Source: an uncultured Adlercreutzia sp.
Lineage (GTDB): Bacteria; Actinomycetota; Coriobacteriia; Coriobacteriales; Eggerthellaceae
Direction: 5' to 3'
DNA length: 64,000 nt
NCBI RefSeq assembly: GCF_958431955.1
Contig: NZ_CAUASN010000010.1
Span: 1 to 64,000 of the forward strand
The notes under the pieces were generated by a model. The model made no database searches, was not told where the DNA came from, and was given only the letters and a program-made list of their open reading frames with translations. Position 1 is the stretch's first letter, and the number at the start of each line of letters is the position of its first letter. Below are positions 50,382-59,408 of this stretch, piece after piece. Made by a program: the position numbers and the translations under genes.

Positions 50382-52902
50382 GGACAGCGCCGAGCGCCCC
50401 CGTCCGACGCGCCGCGCCGCGGGCTCCCTCTCCATGCCTTCGGTGCGCGACGGGCGGACCGCCTCCGGTGCGGGCGAGCGCCCGTCAGGAGCTGCCGCGC
50501 GCGAGGGAGCCGGACGTCCGGCCCGCCCCGACCGGCCCTCGTCCCCGCGGCCGCGTCCCACGTCCTCCCAGGCCTCGGGGAGCGCTCCCCGGCACGGCCA
50601 GGACCGGCCGAGCCGCGCCGGCAGCCACGCCGCCGACGCATCCCGCGCGCGCCACGCGGGCGCGCGGCCGGAGCGTCCGACGGCGGCAGGCCGGCCCTCG
50701 CGCCCCGGCGCCTCGACGCCCCCGCCCCGACGTCCCTCGGCCTCTCCGGCACCCGCAGCGGGCCGCCGCGCCCGGCGGGGAGGCGCGCCCGACTACGCGA
50801 GCCCGCGCATCCAGCATTCTCCCATCGTGCAGCCCCGCCGCAGGCGCAAGCTGCCCGTCATCGCGGTCACCGTCGTGCTGCTCGCCGGACTTCTCGGCGG
50901 GGGCGCCTGGGCCGCCGACCGCCTCATCAACGACGCGCGCATCTACGCCGGCATCTCCATCGGCTCCGTCGACGTATCGGGCATGACCGTCGAGGAGGCC
51001 CGCGCCGCCGTGAGCGAGGCCTACGGCGACCGCGCCTCCCGCGGACGGGCCGTGGTGTACGCGAGCGAGGAGGCCCGCGCCTCGGTGGATGTGGAGGCCG
51101 AGCTGGCCGAGCAGGAGGCCCAGGCCGAGCAGCTCTCGGTGGAGGAGGCCCGCGCCGACAAGCTTCTGTGGGTGGCCGAGGCGGGCACCCTGGGCGCGCA
51201 CCTGCCGGTCAGCGAGCTGGTGGACGAGGCCTTCGCCATCGGCCGGGACGGCGACGTGGCCGCCCGCATCGACGCGGCCCGGGAGGGCCGGTCGGTGCCC
51301 GTGCGCCTCGCCTTCGACGAGGAGGCCGTGGAGGCCCTCGCCTCGGACATCGACGCCACCATCGGCGAGCCCCGCCAGGACTGGGACGTGGCCGTGGAGG
51401 AGGGCCAGGCCCGCCTCGTGGAGGGCCACGAGGGCACCATCGTCGACCGTGCGCACTTCACCGATCTTCTGACGGAGGGCTTTCTGGGGGACGATCCCGA
51501 GAACGTCTCCTTCGTGGCCGAGGCCTCCTACGCGCCGCTGCGCATCGACGAGGCCGGCGCCGAGAAGGCCCGGGCCGCCATCCAGGCGGCCCTGGATACG
51601 GGAGCCTCCTTCTCCTTCGAGGGAACCTCCTGGACCCTTTCCGGCCAGGATCTGGGGAACTGGATCGCCACCGAGGTGCGGCCGGCGGGCGAGGGCTACG
51701 TGCTCGCCCCCGTGCTCGACGAGAAGACGGCCCGCGCCGATCTGATCGGCCTCATCCGCGACGCCGGGTTCGCCTCGGCGGTCACGGTGTCCTTTGACCG
51801 GGCCGACGGGGAGGTGTGGGTGTCCACGGGCGCCGGCAGCCGCTACCCGCTCGTCGCCGACGCGCTCGCGGTCGCCCGCGAGGCGCTCTTCGGCGAGTTC
51901 GACCGCTCGGGCACCGCCGTCTCGGGGGCGCCCTCCGTCGAGATCGGCTGGGGGGACGCGCCGGCCCGGGCCACCTTCGACGAGGCGGTCGATCTGGGCC
52001 TCATCGGCGAGATCGCCTCGTTCACCACCGAGTACAACGACGGGGCGGGGACCGCCAACCGCCGCCACAACATCCACCACGCCGCCGACCGGCTTACCGA
52101 TTCCGTCGCGGAGGCGAACGGGGGCACCTGGTCGTTCAACGACGTCATGGGGGAGGCCAACGAGGCGAACGGCTTCCAGGCCGCCCACGCCATCGTGAAC
52201 GGCGAGTACGAGGACGCCATCGGCGGCGGCATCTGCCAGGTGGCCACCACCGTGTTCAACGCCGTGTTCGAGGCGGGCTTCCCCGTGACCGAGCGGCGAA
52301 ACCACTCCCTCTACATTTCCAGCTATCCCACCGGCCGCGACGCGGCTATCGCGTATCCTGATCTGGATCTTTCCTGGGTCAACGACAGCTCCTCCGACGT
52401 GCTCGTGCGCACGCGCTACACCGACACCACTCTCACCGTCACCCTCTACGGCATCGACCCGGGCTACGTGGTCACCGCCCAGACCGGCGACTGGGAGGAG
52501 GGCGAGGCCTACAAGACCCGCACGAAGGTGGACGAGAGCGAGCCGGCGGGAACCCGCTATGTGAAGACCAAGGGCGCCGACGGCCGCCGCGTGACCGTGC
52601 ACCGCATCGTGCGCGACCGCGCGGGCAACCTGCTGCACGAGGAGGACTTCGTGTCGAACTACGCCCCCATCGACGAGGTGATCGTCGAGGGCCCCAACGC
52701 CCCCGGCGCCGATGCGCCCGCCGAGGAGGAGGCCGACGACGGCGAGGCCCACCCCGACGAGGGCAAGCCGTGGGACGAGATAACGAGCTCCGAGAAGCCC
52801 ATCGAGGAGCAGGAGCGGGACCTGGAGAAGGAAGCCGAGAAGGACAAGGCCGAGGAATCGGACGACGATAAGGAGGACGCCCGTGTTTCAACCGGAGATT
52901 GA
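50368..52902 (+). CDS. VanW-domain cell-envelope protein
   Basis: This is an 844-residue protein. A cytoplasmic Arg/Pro/Ala-rich disordered tail (1-155) precedes one membrane helix (about 161-183). Extracellular peptidoglycan-binding-like repeats follow (about 190-540). The VanW domain covers about 548-680 (ASFTTEYNDGAG, then HNIHHAADRL, GGGICQVATTVFNAV). A G5-like segment to about 770 and a strongly acidic, lysine-rich C terminus end it. VanW proteins are linked to cell-wall synthesis or glycopeptide response, with no defined reaction. The start overlaps pgsA; the 3' end overlaps the paaK gene by 20 bases. Confidence 0.82.
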   Translation: MAPRRDSAERPRPTRRAAGSLSMPSVRDGRTASGAGERPSGAAAREGAGRPARPDRPSSPRPRPTSSQASGSAPRHGQDRPSRAGSHAADASRARHAGARPERPTAAGRPSRPGASTPPPRRPSASPAPAAGRRARRGGAPDYASPRIQHSPIVQPRRRRKLPVIAVTVVLLAGLLGGGAWAADRLINDARIYAGISIGSVDVSGMTVEEARAAVSEAYGDRASRGRAVVYASEEARASVDVEAELAEQEAQAEQLSVEEARADKLLWVAEAGTLGAHLPVSELVDEAFAIGRDGDVAARIDAAREGRSVPVRLAFDEEAVEALASDIDATIGEPRQDWDVAVEEGQARLVEGHEGTIVDRAHFTDLLTEGFLGDDPENVSFVAEASYAPLRIDEAGAEKARAAIQAALDTGASFSFEGTSWTLSGQDLGNWIATEVRPAGEGYVLAPVLDEKTARADLIGLIRDAGFASAVTVSFDRADGEVWVSTGAGSRYPLVADALAVAREALFGEFDRSGTAVSGAPSVEIGWGDAPARATFDEAVDLGLIGEIASFTTEYNDGAGTANRRHNIHHAADRLTDSVAEANGGTWSFNDVMGEANEANGFQAAHAIVNGEYEDAIGGGICQVATTVFNAVFEAGFPVTERRNHSLYISSYPTGRDAAIAYPDLDLSWVNDSSSDVLVRTRYTDTTLTVTLYGIDPGYVVTAQTGDWEEGEAYKTRTKVDESEPAGTRYVKTKGADGRRVTVHRIVRDRAGNLLHEEDFVSNYAPIDEVIVEGPNAPGADAPAEEEADDGEAHPDEGKPWDEITSSEKPIEEQERDLEKEAEKDKAEESDDDKEDARVSTGD

Positions 52903-54187
52903 GGCGATGCCCCGCGAGGAGCTTCGCGAGCTGCAGCTTGAGCGGCTGCGCGAGTCGGTGCGCAACGCCTACGAGAACGTGCCGCTCTACCGCGAGCGCT
53001 TCGACGAGGCCGGGGTGACGCCCGACGACATCACCTGCCTGGAGGATCTGGAGAAGTTCCCCTTCGTGGTGAAGCAGGACATGCGCGACAACTACCCCTT
53101 CGGCATGTTCGCCCGCGAGAACGCCGACGTGGCCCGCATCCACGCCTCCTCGGGCACCACGGGCCAGGCCACGGTGGTGGGGCACACGGCCGCCGATCTG
53201 AAAAACTGGGGCGACTGCTTCGCCCGCGGCATCGCCATGGTGGGCGGCTCCCGCGAGTCCACCATCCAGGTGTCCTACGGCTACGGCCTGTTCACGGGCG
53301 GACTTGGGGCCCACGCCGGCGGCGAGGCCATGGGCTGCACCGTCATCCCCACCTCGTCGGGCAATACCAAGCGCCAGGTGCAGATGCTCAAGGACTGCAA
53401 GACCGATATCCTGTGCTGCACGCCTTCCTACGCGCTGCTCATCGCCGACACGGCTATCGAGATGGGCTACGACCCGGCTACCGAGTTCCAGGTATCGGGC
53501 GGCATCTTCGGCGCAGAGCCCTGCTCGGAGAACATGCGCCAGGAGATCGCCGACAAGCTGGGGCTGCAGTACTGCGACGTATACGGCCTATCGGAAATCA
53601 TGGGCCCGGGCGTGGCCATGGAGTGCGCCGAGCGCGGCGGCCTGCACATCGCCGAGGACCAGTTCCTCTGCGAGATCATCGATCCCGAGACGCTCGAGGT
53701 GCTCCCCGACGGCGAGGTGGGCGAGCTCGTCATCACCACGCTCACCCGCGAGTGCTCGCCGATGATCCGCTACCGCACCCGCGACGTGACCACCATCAAC
53801 GCCGAGCCGTGCGCCTGCGGGCGCACCCACCGCAAGATCGGGCGTTTGCTCGGGCGCACCGACGACATGCTCATCATTCGCGGCGTGAACGTGTTCCCCT
53901 CGCAGATCGAGCAGGTCATCACCGAGTTCCCCGAGATCGCGACCCAGTACCAGATCGTGCTCACCACCCGCGGCCCGCTCGATCATGTGGAGCTCCAGGT
54001 GGAGACCGAGCCCGATTTCCCCATCGACGAGGTGCGCCTTTTGGAGGACCTGCGCAGCCGCCTGGCCGCCGCGCTCAAGAGCAACCTGCAGGTGGCCGTC
54101 GACATCAAGTTCGTGGAACCCAAGACCATCGCGCGCTCGGAGGGCAAGGCCAAGCGCGTCATCGACCTGAGAGGGGAGGCCAACTAA
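52883..54187 (+). CDS. paaK: Phenylacetate-CoA ligase-like enzyme, copy 1
   Basis: This 434-residue AMP-forming ligase has the ATP loop HASSGTTGQATVVGHT, then YGLSEIMGPGV and MIRYRTRDVT, and the C-terminal RTDDMLIIRGVNVFPSQIE of the PaaK family. It interconverts aryl acetates and CoA thioesters. GTG 52883 has AAGGAGG upstream and lies inside the end of the VanW gene. The stop overlaps the ATG of an ACT-domain gene (TAATG). Twin copy at 59409. With iorAB nearby it probably acts on phenyl- or indoleacetyl-CoA. Confidence 0.9.
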   Translation: MFQPEIEAMPREELRELQLERLRESVRNAYENVPLYRERFDEAGVTPDDITCLEDLEKFPFVVKQDMRDNYPFGMFARENADVARIHASSGTTGQATVVGHTAADLKNWGDCFARGIAMVGGSRESTIQVSYGYGLFTGGLGAHAGGEAMGCTVIPTSSGNTKRQVQMLKDCKTDILCCTPSYALLIADTAIEMGYDPATEFQVSGGIFGAEPCSENMRQEIADKLGLQYCDVYGLSEIMGPGVAMECAERGGLHIAEDQFLCEIIDPETLEVLPDGEVGELVITTLTRECSPMIRYRTRDVTTINAEPCACGRTHRKIGRLLGRTDDMLIIRGVNVFPSQIEQVITEFPEIATQYQIVLTTRGPLDHVELQVETEPDFPIDEVRLLEDLRSRLAAALKSNLQVAVDIKFVEPKTIARSEGKAKRVIDLRGEAN

Positions 54188-54618
54188 TGATCTCGCAGCT
54201 CACCGTTTTCCTCGCCAACGAGAAGGGGCGCCTGGCCGCCGCCAGCCGCACGCTCGCTGACGCCGGCATCAACATGCAGGCGCTGTTCATCGCCGACACG
54301 GCCGACTTCGGCATCGTGCGCATCTTCTGCGACACTCCGGCGCTGGCCGCCGCCACGCTCGCCGAGGCGGGCTTCCGCGCCACGCTCACGCCGGTCATCG
54401 CCGTGTCGGTGGCCGACGAGCCGGGCACCTTGGCGCGCCTTCTGGAGTTCTGCCACGAGTCCTCGATGAACATCGAGTACGGCTACTGCTTCGCCGCCGG
54501 AGACGGCCACGCCATCGACGTGCTGAAGATCGAGGGCGACGGCGCCGAGGAGGCGCTGGCCCAAGCCGGCTTCACCGTCCTCGCGCCGGAAGAGGTCTAC
54601 GTTGTCGATCCGAGCTAG
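54187..54618 (+). CDS. Tandem ACT-domain protein, copy 1
   Basis: This 143-residue protein has two ACT repeats: QLTVFLANEKGRLAAASRTL and VIAVSVADEPGTLARLLEFC. ACT domains bind amino acids, so it probably adjusts the neighbouring ligase or oxidoreductase to aromatic amino-acid supply. It overlaps paaK by one base; the following carboxypeptidase starts within its last 17 bases. Confidence 0.87.
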   Translation: MISQLTVFLANEKGRLAAASRTLADAGINMQALFIADTADFGIVRIFCDTPALAAATLAEAGFRATLTPVIAVSVADEPGTLARLLEFCHESSMNIEYGYCFAAGDGHAIDVLKIEGDGAEEALAQAGFTVLAPEEVYVVDPS

Positions 54619-56116
54619 CCGCCAAGTGGCCGCCGCGCCCCCGAGCGGCCGCCTGACTCGGTACGCGCTCGCCCTCGCGCTGGCGCTCTCCCTCGCCTGG
54701 CCGCTCGCCGCGGCACCTGCGGCCTGGGCCGATGTGCGAGCCGAGGACGTCATCCTCGGGGAGACCGTGGAGGCGCGGGGGCTGCCGGCGGTGGCCTGCC
54801 CGAACGTGACGGCGCAGTTCGCCATCCTCGTGGGCGAGGACGGCAGCGTGCTGTTCTCGCGCGACGCCGACGCGAGCTCGCACATCGCCTCCATCACCAA
54901 GGTGATGACGGCCATCGTGGCGCTCGACTCGGGGCTGCCCCTCGACACCCTCGTCACCGTCACGCCGGAGGCGGCGGCGGTGGGGGAGTCCTCGGCGAAC
55001 CTGCTGGCGGGCGACACCCTCACGCTCGAGGCGGCGCTCACCGGGCTCATGGTGCCCTCGGGCAACGACGCGGCCATCGCCATCGCCGAGACGGTGGGAT
55101 CGTCGCTGGCCCAGCAGGGGCAGAGCCCCAACGACGCCTTCGTGGCCGCCATGAACGCCAAGGCCGCCGAGATCGGCATGACGCACTCGCTGTTCTCCAA
55201 CCCCCACGGCCTCGACATCGACGAGTTCGACAACGAGATGTACTCCACGGCCCAGGACGTGGCCGTCATGTGCGCCTACGCCATGAAGAACGACACCTTC
55301 CGCTCCATCGTGGCCAAGCCGAGCGCCCAGATCGCCGTCACCCGCGCCGACGGGCAGGTGGCCACCCTCGACCTGACCTCGTCCGACATGCTCCTCGGGG
55401 TGTACGAGGGGGCCTGCGGCATCAAGACCGGCTACACCGAGGCCGCCGGCAACTCCTTCGCCGGCGCGTGCAACCGCGGCGGGGGCGACCTCATCTCGGT
55501 GGTGCTCGGCTGCCCCTCCGACACCGCCCGCTTCGACGACACGAAGATCCTCTTCAACTGGGTCTACGACAACCGCGTGAGCTACAAGCTGGCCCACAGC
55601 GACCGTACGGCGACCATGGAGGTCGACGGGGCGCGCCGCGAGGTGCCCGTCATCGCCGAGGTCCCCTTCACGGCCTGGCCCGACAAGCGCGTCCCGGCCA
55701 CCCTGGCCGATCCCGACGCCGCCGTGGAGGTGTTCGCGCCGGCGGGCAACGTGAGCCAGGAGCTCGTCTTCGACGACCTGCCCGGCTCGGTGCGCGCCGG
55801 CGACAAGGTGGGTACCGCCAACTTCTACCAAGGCGGCCAGCTCATCGCCACCCAGGACCTCCTGGCCTGCGAGAACGCCGCAGCGCCCGACTTCTTCCAG
55901 GGCATCGGCATCTGGTGGGACCGCCTGTGGCACGGTCTTGCCGGCGAGGACCTCGTGGCCGAACCCGTGGTGGTGAACGAGTGCCCGCTCATCTACGACA
56001 AGTCGTCCACGCGGGGCGCCCAGTCGGTGGCCGCCCTCGCCTCCGGCGAGGAGGACGGCTCCGACGAGCCCCGAGACGATCAGCAAGCGGACCCGGCAGC
56101 CGGGTCCGGCGAATAA
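54602..56116 (+). CDS. D-alanyl-D-alanine carboxypeptidase (PBP5-like)
   Basis: This 504-residue protein has a signal peptide (hydrophobic to about 43, WPLAAAPAAWADV) and the serine-acyltransferase triad SITKVMT (SxxK), PSGNDAA (SxN) and GIKTGYTEAAGN (KTG). It trims peptidoglycan side chains outside the membrane. Start TTG 54602 overlaps the ACT gene and has AGAGG 7 bases upstream. The C-terminal part beyond about 330 is a PBP5-type domain followed by an acidic tail without a clear membrane anchor. Confidence 0.9.
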   Translation: MSIRASRQVAAAPPSGRLTRYALALALALSLAWPLAAAPAAWADVRAEDVILGETVEARGLPAVACPNVTAQFAILVGEDGSVLFSRDADASSHIASITKVMTAIVALDSGLPLDTLVTVTPEAAAVGESSANLLAGDTLTLEAALTGLMVPSGNDAAIAIAETVGSSLAQQGQSPNDAFVAAMNAKAAEIGMTHSLFSNPHGLDIDEFDNEMYSTAQDVAVMCAYAMKNDTFRSIVAKPSAQIAVTRADGQVATLDLTSSDMLLGVYEGACGIKTGYTEAAGNSFAGACNRGGGDLISVVLGCPSDTARFDDTKILFNWVYDNRVSYKLAHSDRTATMEVDGARREVPVIAEVPFTAWPDKRVPATLADPDAAVEVFAPAGNVSQELVFDDLPGSVRAGDKVGTANFYQGGQLIATQDLLACENAAAPDFFQGIGIWWDRLWHGLAGEDLVAEPVVVNECPLIYDKSSTRGAQSVAALASGEEDGSDEPRDDQQADPAAGSGE

Positions 56117-56127
56117 GGAGGACGGCC

Positions 56128-56568
56128 ATGACCGAACTTTGCCCTGTATGCTCCCACGCGGTATCGCCCGAGGACGCCGTGTGCCCCACCTGCGGCTTCA
56201 AGCTGCTCGGCGCCACCCAGGCCTTCGAGCCGCTCGCCATGGAGGGCGATGCCGCCCCGGTGCGCGAGGCTGCCCCGGCACGCGCGTCGCTTTCGGTGGT
56301 GCGCGGGCCGAAGGTGGGCATGGCCTACGCGCTCGGCAGCGAGCCGGTCACCATCGGCCGCTCGCCCCAGTGCACCATCTTCCTGAACGACATGACCGTC
56401 TCGCGCATGCACGCCGCCATCGAGCCCGAGGGCGGCTGCTACGTCATCCGCGACGCGAACTCGTTCAACGGCGTGTGGGTGAACAACGAGAACGTGGAGG
56501 CGCGTACCCTGCGCCCGGGAGACTTCATCCAGATCGGCACCTTCTGCCTGCAGTACGAGGAGAACTAG
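56128..56568 (+). CDS. Zinc-ribbon FHA-domain protein
   Basis: This 146-residue protein has an N-terminal zinc ribbon CPVCSHAV...CPTCGFK, then an FHA domain (VTIGRSPQCTIFL, MTVSRMHAAIEP, NSFNGVWVNN) that binds phosphothreonine. No Ser/Thr kinase was seen in the window. GGAGGACGGCC precedes ATG 56128. It sits between the carboxypeptidase and iorA; its partner is unknown. Confidence 0.88.
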   Translation: MTELCPVCSHAVSPEDAVCPTCGFKLLGATQAFEPLAMEGDAAPVREAAPARASLSVVRGPKVGMAYALGSEPVTIGRSPQCTIFLNDMTVSRMHAAIEPEGGCYVIRDANSFNGVWVNNENVEARTLRPGDFIQIGTFCLQYEEN

Positions 56569-56628
56569 GCGTCTGCCGGGGCACGGGGAAGCGCCCAGCC
56601 CCGGCAGCGTGGGGAAGCGAGGAGATAC

Positions 56629-58353
56629 ATGGAACTGATGTCGGGAAACGAGGCCATCGCCCAGGGCGCGTGGGAGGCGGGGTGCGCCATCGGCGTGGCG
56701 TACCCGGGCACGCCCTCCACCGAGACCCTCGAGGCCTTCGCGGCCAAGGAGGGCGTCTACGCCGAGTGGTGTGTGAACGAGAAGGTGGCCGTCGAGGTGG
56801 GCATCGGCGCCTCGGCCGCCGGCGCGCGGGTGCTCGCCACCATGAAGCACGTCGGCGTGAACGTGGCCGCCGACCCGCTGTTCACGGCCGCCTACACCGG
56901 CGTGGGCGGCGGGTTTGTCATCCTGGCCGCCGACGATCCGGGCATGTACTCCTCCCAAAACGAGCAGGACTCCCACTACTACGCCCAGGCGGCCGCCATT
57001 CCCTGCCTCGATCCGGCCGATTCCGCCGAGGCGCTCGCCTTCGCCCGCGACGCCTTCGATATCTCCGAGCGCTTCGACGTGCCCGTGATGCTGCGCTCCT
57101 CGGTGCGTATCTCGCACACGAAGACGCCGGTGGAACCCGGTGAGCGCGTCGAGCGGCCGCTTTCGCCCTACGAGAAGAACCCGGCGAAGTGGGTCATGAT
57201 GCCCGCCTTCGCCAAGCCCCGCCGCATCGTGCAGCTTGCGCGCATCGACGCGCTGCGGGAATGGGCGGAGACGTGCCCCTACAACGAGGTGCTGCGCCGC
57301 GGTGATAAGATCGGCGTGGTGTGCGCCGGCGCCGCCTTCCAGCACGTGGCGGAGGCGCTGCCCGAGGCCTCCGTCTTCAAGCTGGGCGTCACCTGGCCGC
57401 TTCCCGCGGCGGCGCTGCGCGATTTCGCCGACAGCGTGGAGCGCCTCTACGTGGTGGAGGAGGGCTCCTGCTACCTGACCGATGCCGTGGCCGCCTGCGG
57501 CGTGGCCGTGAGCGAGCCGCCCTGCGGGCTTCCGCGGGCCGGCGAGCTGTCCCCGGGCCTCGTGCGCGCCGCCTTCGGCCTCGAAGAGCCGCCCCACGCC
57601 GATGCCGCGCCCGATGTGCCGGCGCGCCCCCCGGCGCTGTGCCCGGGATGCCCGCACCGGCTCGTCTTCAAGGAGCTCGCCCGCATGCGCGCCATCGTCA
57701 CCGGCGACATCGGCTGCTACACCTTGGGCGCGCTGCCGCCGCTGTCGGCCATGGACACCACCGTGGACATGGGCGCGTCGGTGTCCATGGCCCACGGCTT
57801 CGAGCTGGCGCTGGCCGGCACCGAGCACAAGCCCGTCGCCGCCGTCATCGGGGACTCCACCTTCGCCCACTCGGGGCTCTCCTCGCTCATCTCCACGGTG
57901 TACAACCGCGGTGCGGGCACCGTGTGCGTGCTCGACAACCGCACCACCGCCATGACCGGCCGCCAGGGCAACCCCTTCAACGGCGTGACCCTGCAGAACC
58001 GGCCGAGCCGCGAGCTGAACATCGAGGCCGTGGTGGCGGCCCTTGGCGTGGATGACGTGCGCACGGTGGACCCCAACGACGCCGCGGCGGTGCGGACCGC
58101 CCTCAAGGAAGCCACGGCCACCGACGACATCTCGGTCATCGTGTTCCGCTCGCCCTGTGTGCTTCTGGAGCGCAAGCCGGCACGGCCTTTGTGGGTGAAC
58201 GCCTCGTGCACGGCCTGCGGCTCGTGCGCCACCCTGGGCTGCCCGGCCATCGCCCGCGACGAGCGCGGCGTGGCCCTGATCGACACGGCCCTGTGCATCG
58301 GCTGCGGCCAGTGCGTCCAGTACTGCCGCTTCAACGCGATCGTTCCGGAATAG
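56629..58353 (+). CDS. iorA: Indolepyruvate:ferredoxin oxidoreductase, alpha subunit
   Basis: This 574-residue protein has the pyrimidine domain at the start (LMSGNEAIAQGAWEAGC), a TPP-binding half (VTGDIGCYTLG, VIGDSTFAHSG), and a C-terminal ferredoxin domain with CTACGSCATLGCP and CIGCGQCVQYC. With iorB it oxidises arylpyruvates to aryl-acetyl-CoA, CO2 and reduced ferredoxin in the cytoplasm. Ferredoxin could feed the Ech hydrogenase 8 kb upstream. iorB starts 7 bases after the stop. Confidence 0.94.
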   Translation: MELMSGNEAIAQGAWEAGCAIGVAYPGTPSTETLEAFAAKEGVYAEWCVNEKVAVEVGIGASAAGARVLATMKHVGVNVAADPLFTAAYTGVGGGFVILAADDPGMYSSQNEQDSHYYAQAAAIPCLDPADSAEALAFARDAFDISERFDVPVMLRSSVRISHTKTPVEPGERVERPLSPYEKNPAKWVMMPAFAKPRRIVQLARIDALREWAETCPYNEVLRRGDKIGVVCAGAAFQHVAEALPEASVFKLGVTWPLPAAALRDFADSVERLYVVEEGSCYLTDAVAACGVAVSEPPCGLPRAGELSPGLVRAAFGLEEPPHADAAPDVPARPPALCPGCPHRLVFKELARMRAIVTGDIGCYTLGALPPLSAMDTTVDMGASVSMAHGFELALAGTEHKPVAAVIGDSTFAHSGLSSLISTVYNRGAGTVCVLDNRTTAMTGRQGNPFNGVTLQNRPSRELNIEAVVAALGVDDVRTVDPNDAAAVRTALKEATATDDISVIVFRSPCVLLERKPARPLWVNASCTACGSCATLGCPAIARDERGVALIDTALCIGCGQCVQYCRFNAIVPE

Positions 58354-58360
58354 GGAGGCG

Positions 58361-58957
58361 ATGATGGAGAACAAGACCACGACCGTGCTCCTGTGCGGCG
58401 TCGGCGGCCAGGGCACCATCCTGGCGGCCGACCTGCTGGCCGCCGCCTGCCTCGCGGCGGGGCGAGATGTGAAGGTGTCCGAGATCCACGGCATGGCCCA
58501 GCGCGGCGGCGCGGTGACCACCGTGGTGCGCGTGGGCGACCACGTCGAGTCCATGGTGTCCGACTTAGGCGCCGCCGATGTGGTGGTGGCCTTCGAGACC
58601 ACCGAGGCCCTGCGCAATCTGCCGCAGCTGGCCGCGGGTGGCTCGCTTATCGTGAACGACGAGGCTATCAAGCCCCTGCCCGTGCTGACCGGCGCGGCGA
58701 AGATGCCCGAGCGTGCCCGGGAGCGCCTTATCGAGGCCGGGGCCCTGCTCGTGCCTGCCGATGCCATCGCGCGCTCCTGCGGGAACGCCAAATGCGCGAA
58801 CGTGGTGCTCGTGGGGGCGCTCTCGGCGATGCTCGACATTCCCGAGGACATCTGGGAGCGCACCGTGGCGGCGCGCGTACCCGAGCGCACCGTGGAGGCG
58901 AACCTCGCGGCGCTTGCGGCCGGGCGCGCCTTCGTAGCCGAGAGAGAAGGGGAGTGA
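58361..58957 (+). CDS. iorB: Indolepyruvate:ferredoxin oxidoreductase, beta subunit
   Basis: This 198-residue protein has VLLCGVGGQGTILAADLLA, the gamma-domain signature of 2-oxo-acid:ferredoxin oxidoreductases, and VSEIHGMAQRGGAVTTVVR. Two ATG codons at 58361 and 58364 are both possible. It forms the heterodimer unit with IorA. Confidence 0.93.
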   Translation: MMENKTTTVLLCGVGGQGTILAADLLAAACLAAGRDVKVSEIHGMAQRGGAVTTVVRVGDHVESMVSDLGAADVVVAFETTEALRNLPQLAAGGSLIVNDEAIKPLPVLTGAAKMPERARERLIEAGALLVPADAIARSCGNAKCANVVLVGALSAMLDIPEDIWERTVAARVPERTVEANLAALAAGRAFVAEREGE

Positions 58958-58962
58958 GCGTT

Positions 58963-59406
58963 ATGACCGTGTCCCAGATCAGCGTCTTCGCCAACAGCCG
59001 TCCCGGCCATATGGGCCGGGTGCTGGGCCTGTTCGAGGAGGCCGGCGTCAGCGTGCGGGGTTTCTCGGCGGCCGACACCGGCGAGTACGGCATCCTGCGC
59101 TTTGTGGTGGACCGCCCCGAGGCGGCGCTCGCGGCGCTCAAGGAGGCCGGCTGCGCCTGCACCGTCACGCCGGTGCTCTGCCTGAAATTGGAAGATACAC
59201 CCGGTGAGCTCTCGCGCGTCATCGGGGTGCTCGCCCGCTGCGGCATCAACGTGGTGTACTGCTACTCGATGATCTCCACCTACATCGTGCTCTCGGTGAC
59301 CGACGCCGAGCGGGCCCGCGAGCTTCTGGCCGAGGAGCCGGTGGAGATGATCTCCCAGGACGACATCGCCCGCTTCGTCGCCGCGCGCGACGGGAAGGAG
59401 GCCTAG
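58963..59406 (+). CDS. Tandem ACT-domain protein, copy 2
   Basis: This 147-residue protein has two ACT repeats: QISVFANSRPGHMGRVLGLF and CLKLEDTPGELSRVIGVL. It is paired with paaK copy 2, as copy 1 is with the first paaK. GGGGAG lies 8 bases before ATG 58963. Probably a ligand-binding regulator of the aromatic pathway. Confidence 0.86.
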   Translation: MTVSQISVFANSRPGHMGRVLGLFEEAGVSVRGFSAADTGEYGILRFVVDRPEAALAALKEAGCACTVTPVLCLKLEDTPGELSRVIGVLARCGINVVYCYSMISTYIVLSVTDAERARELLAEEPVEMISQDDIARFVAARDGKEA

Positions 59407-59408
59407 CC

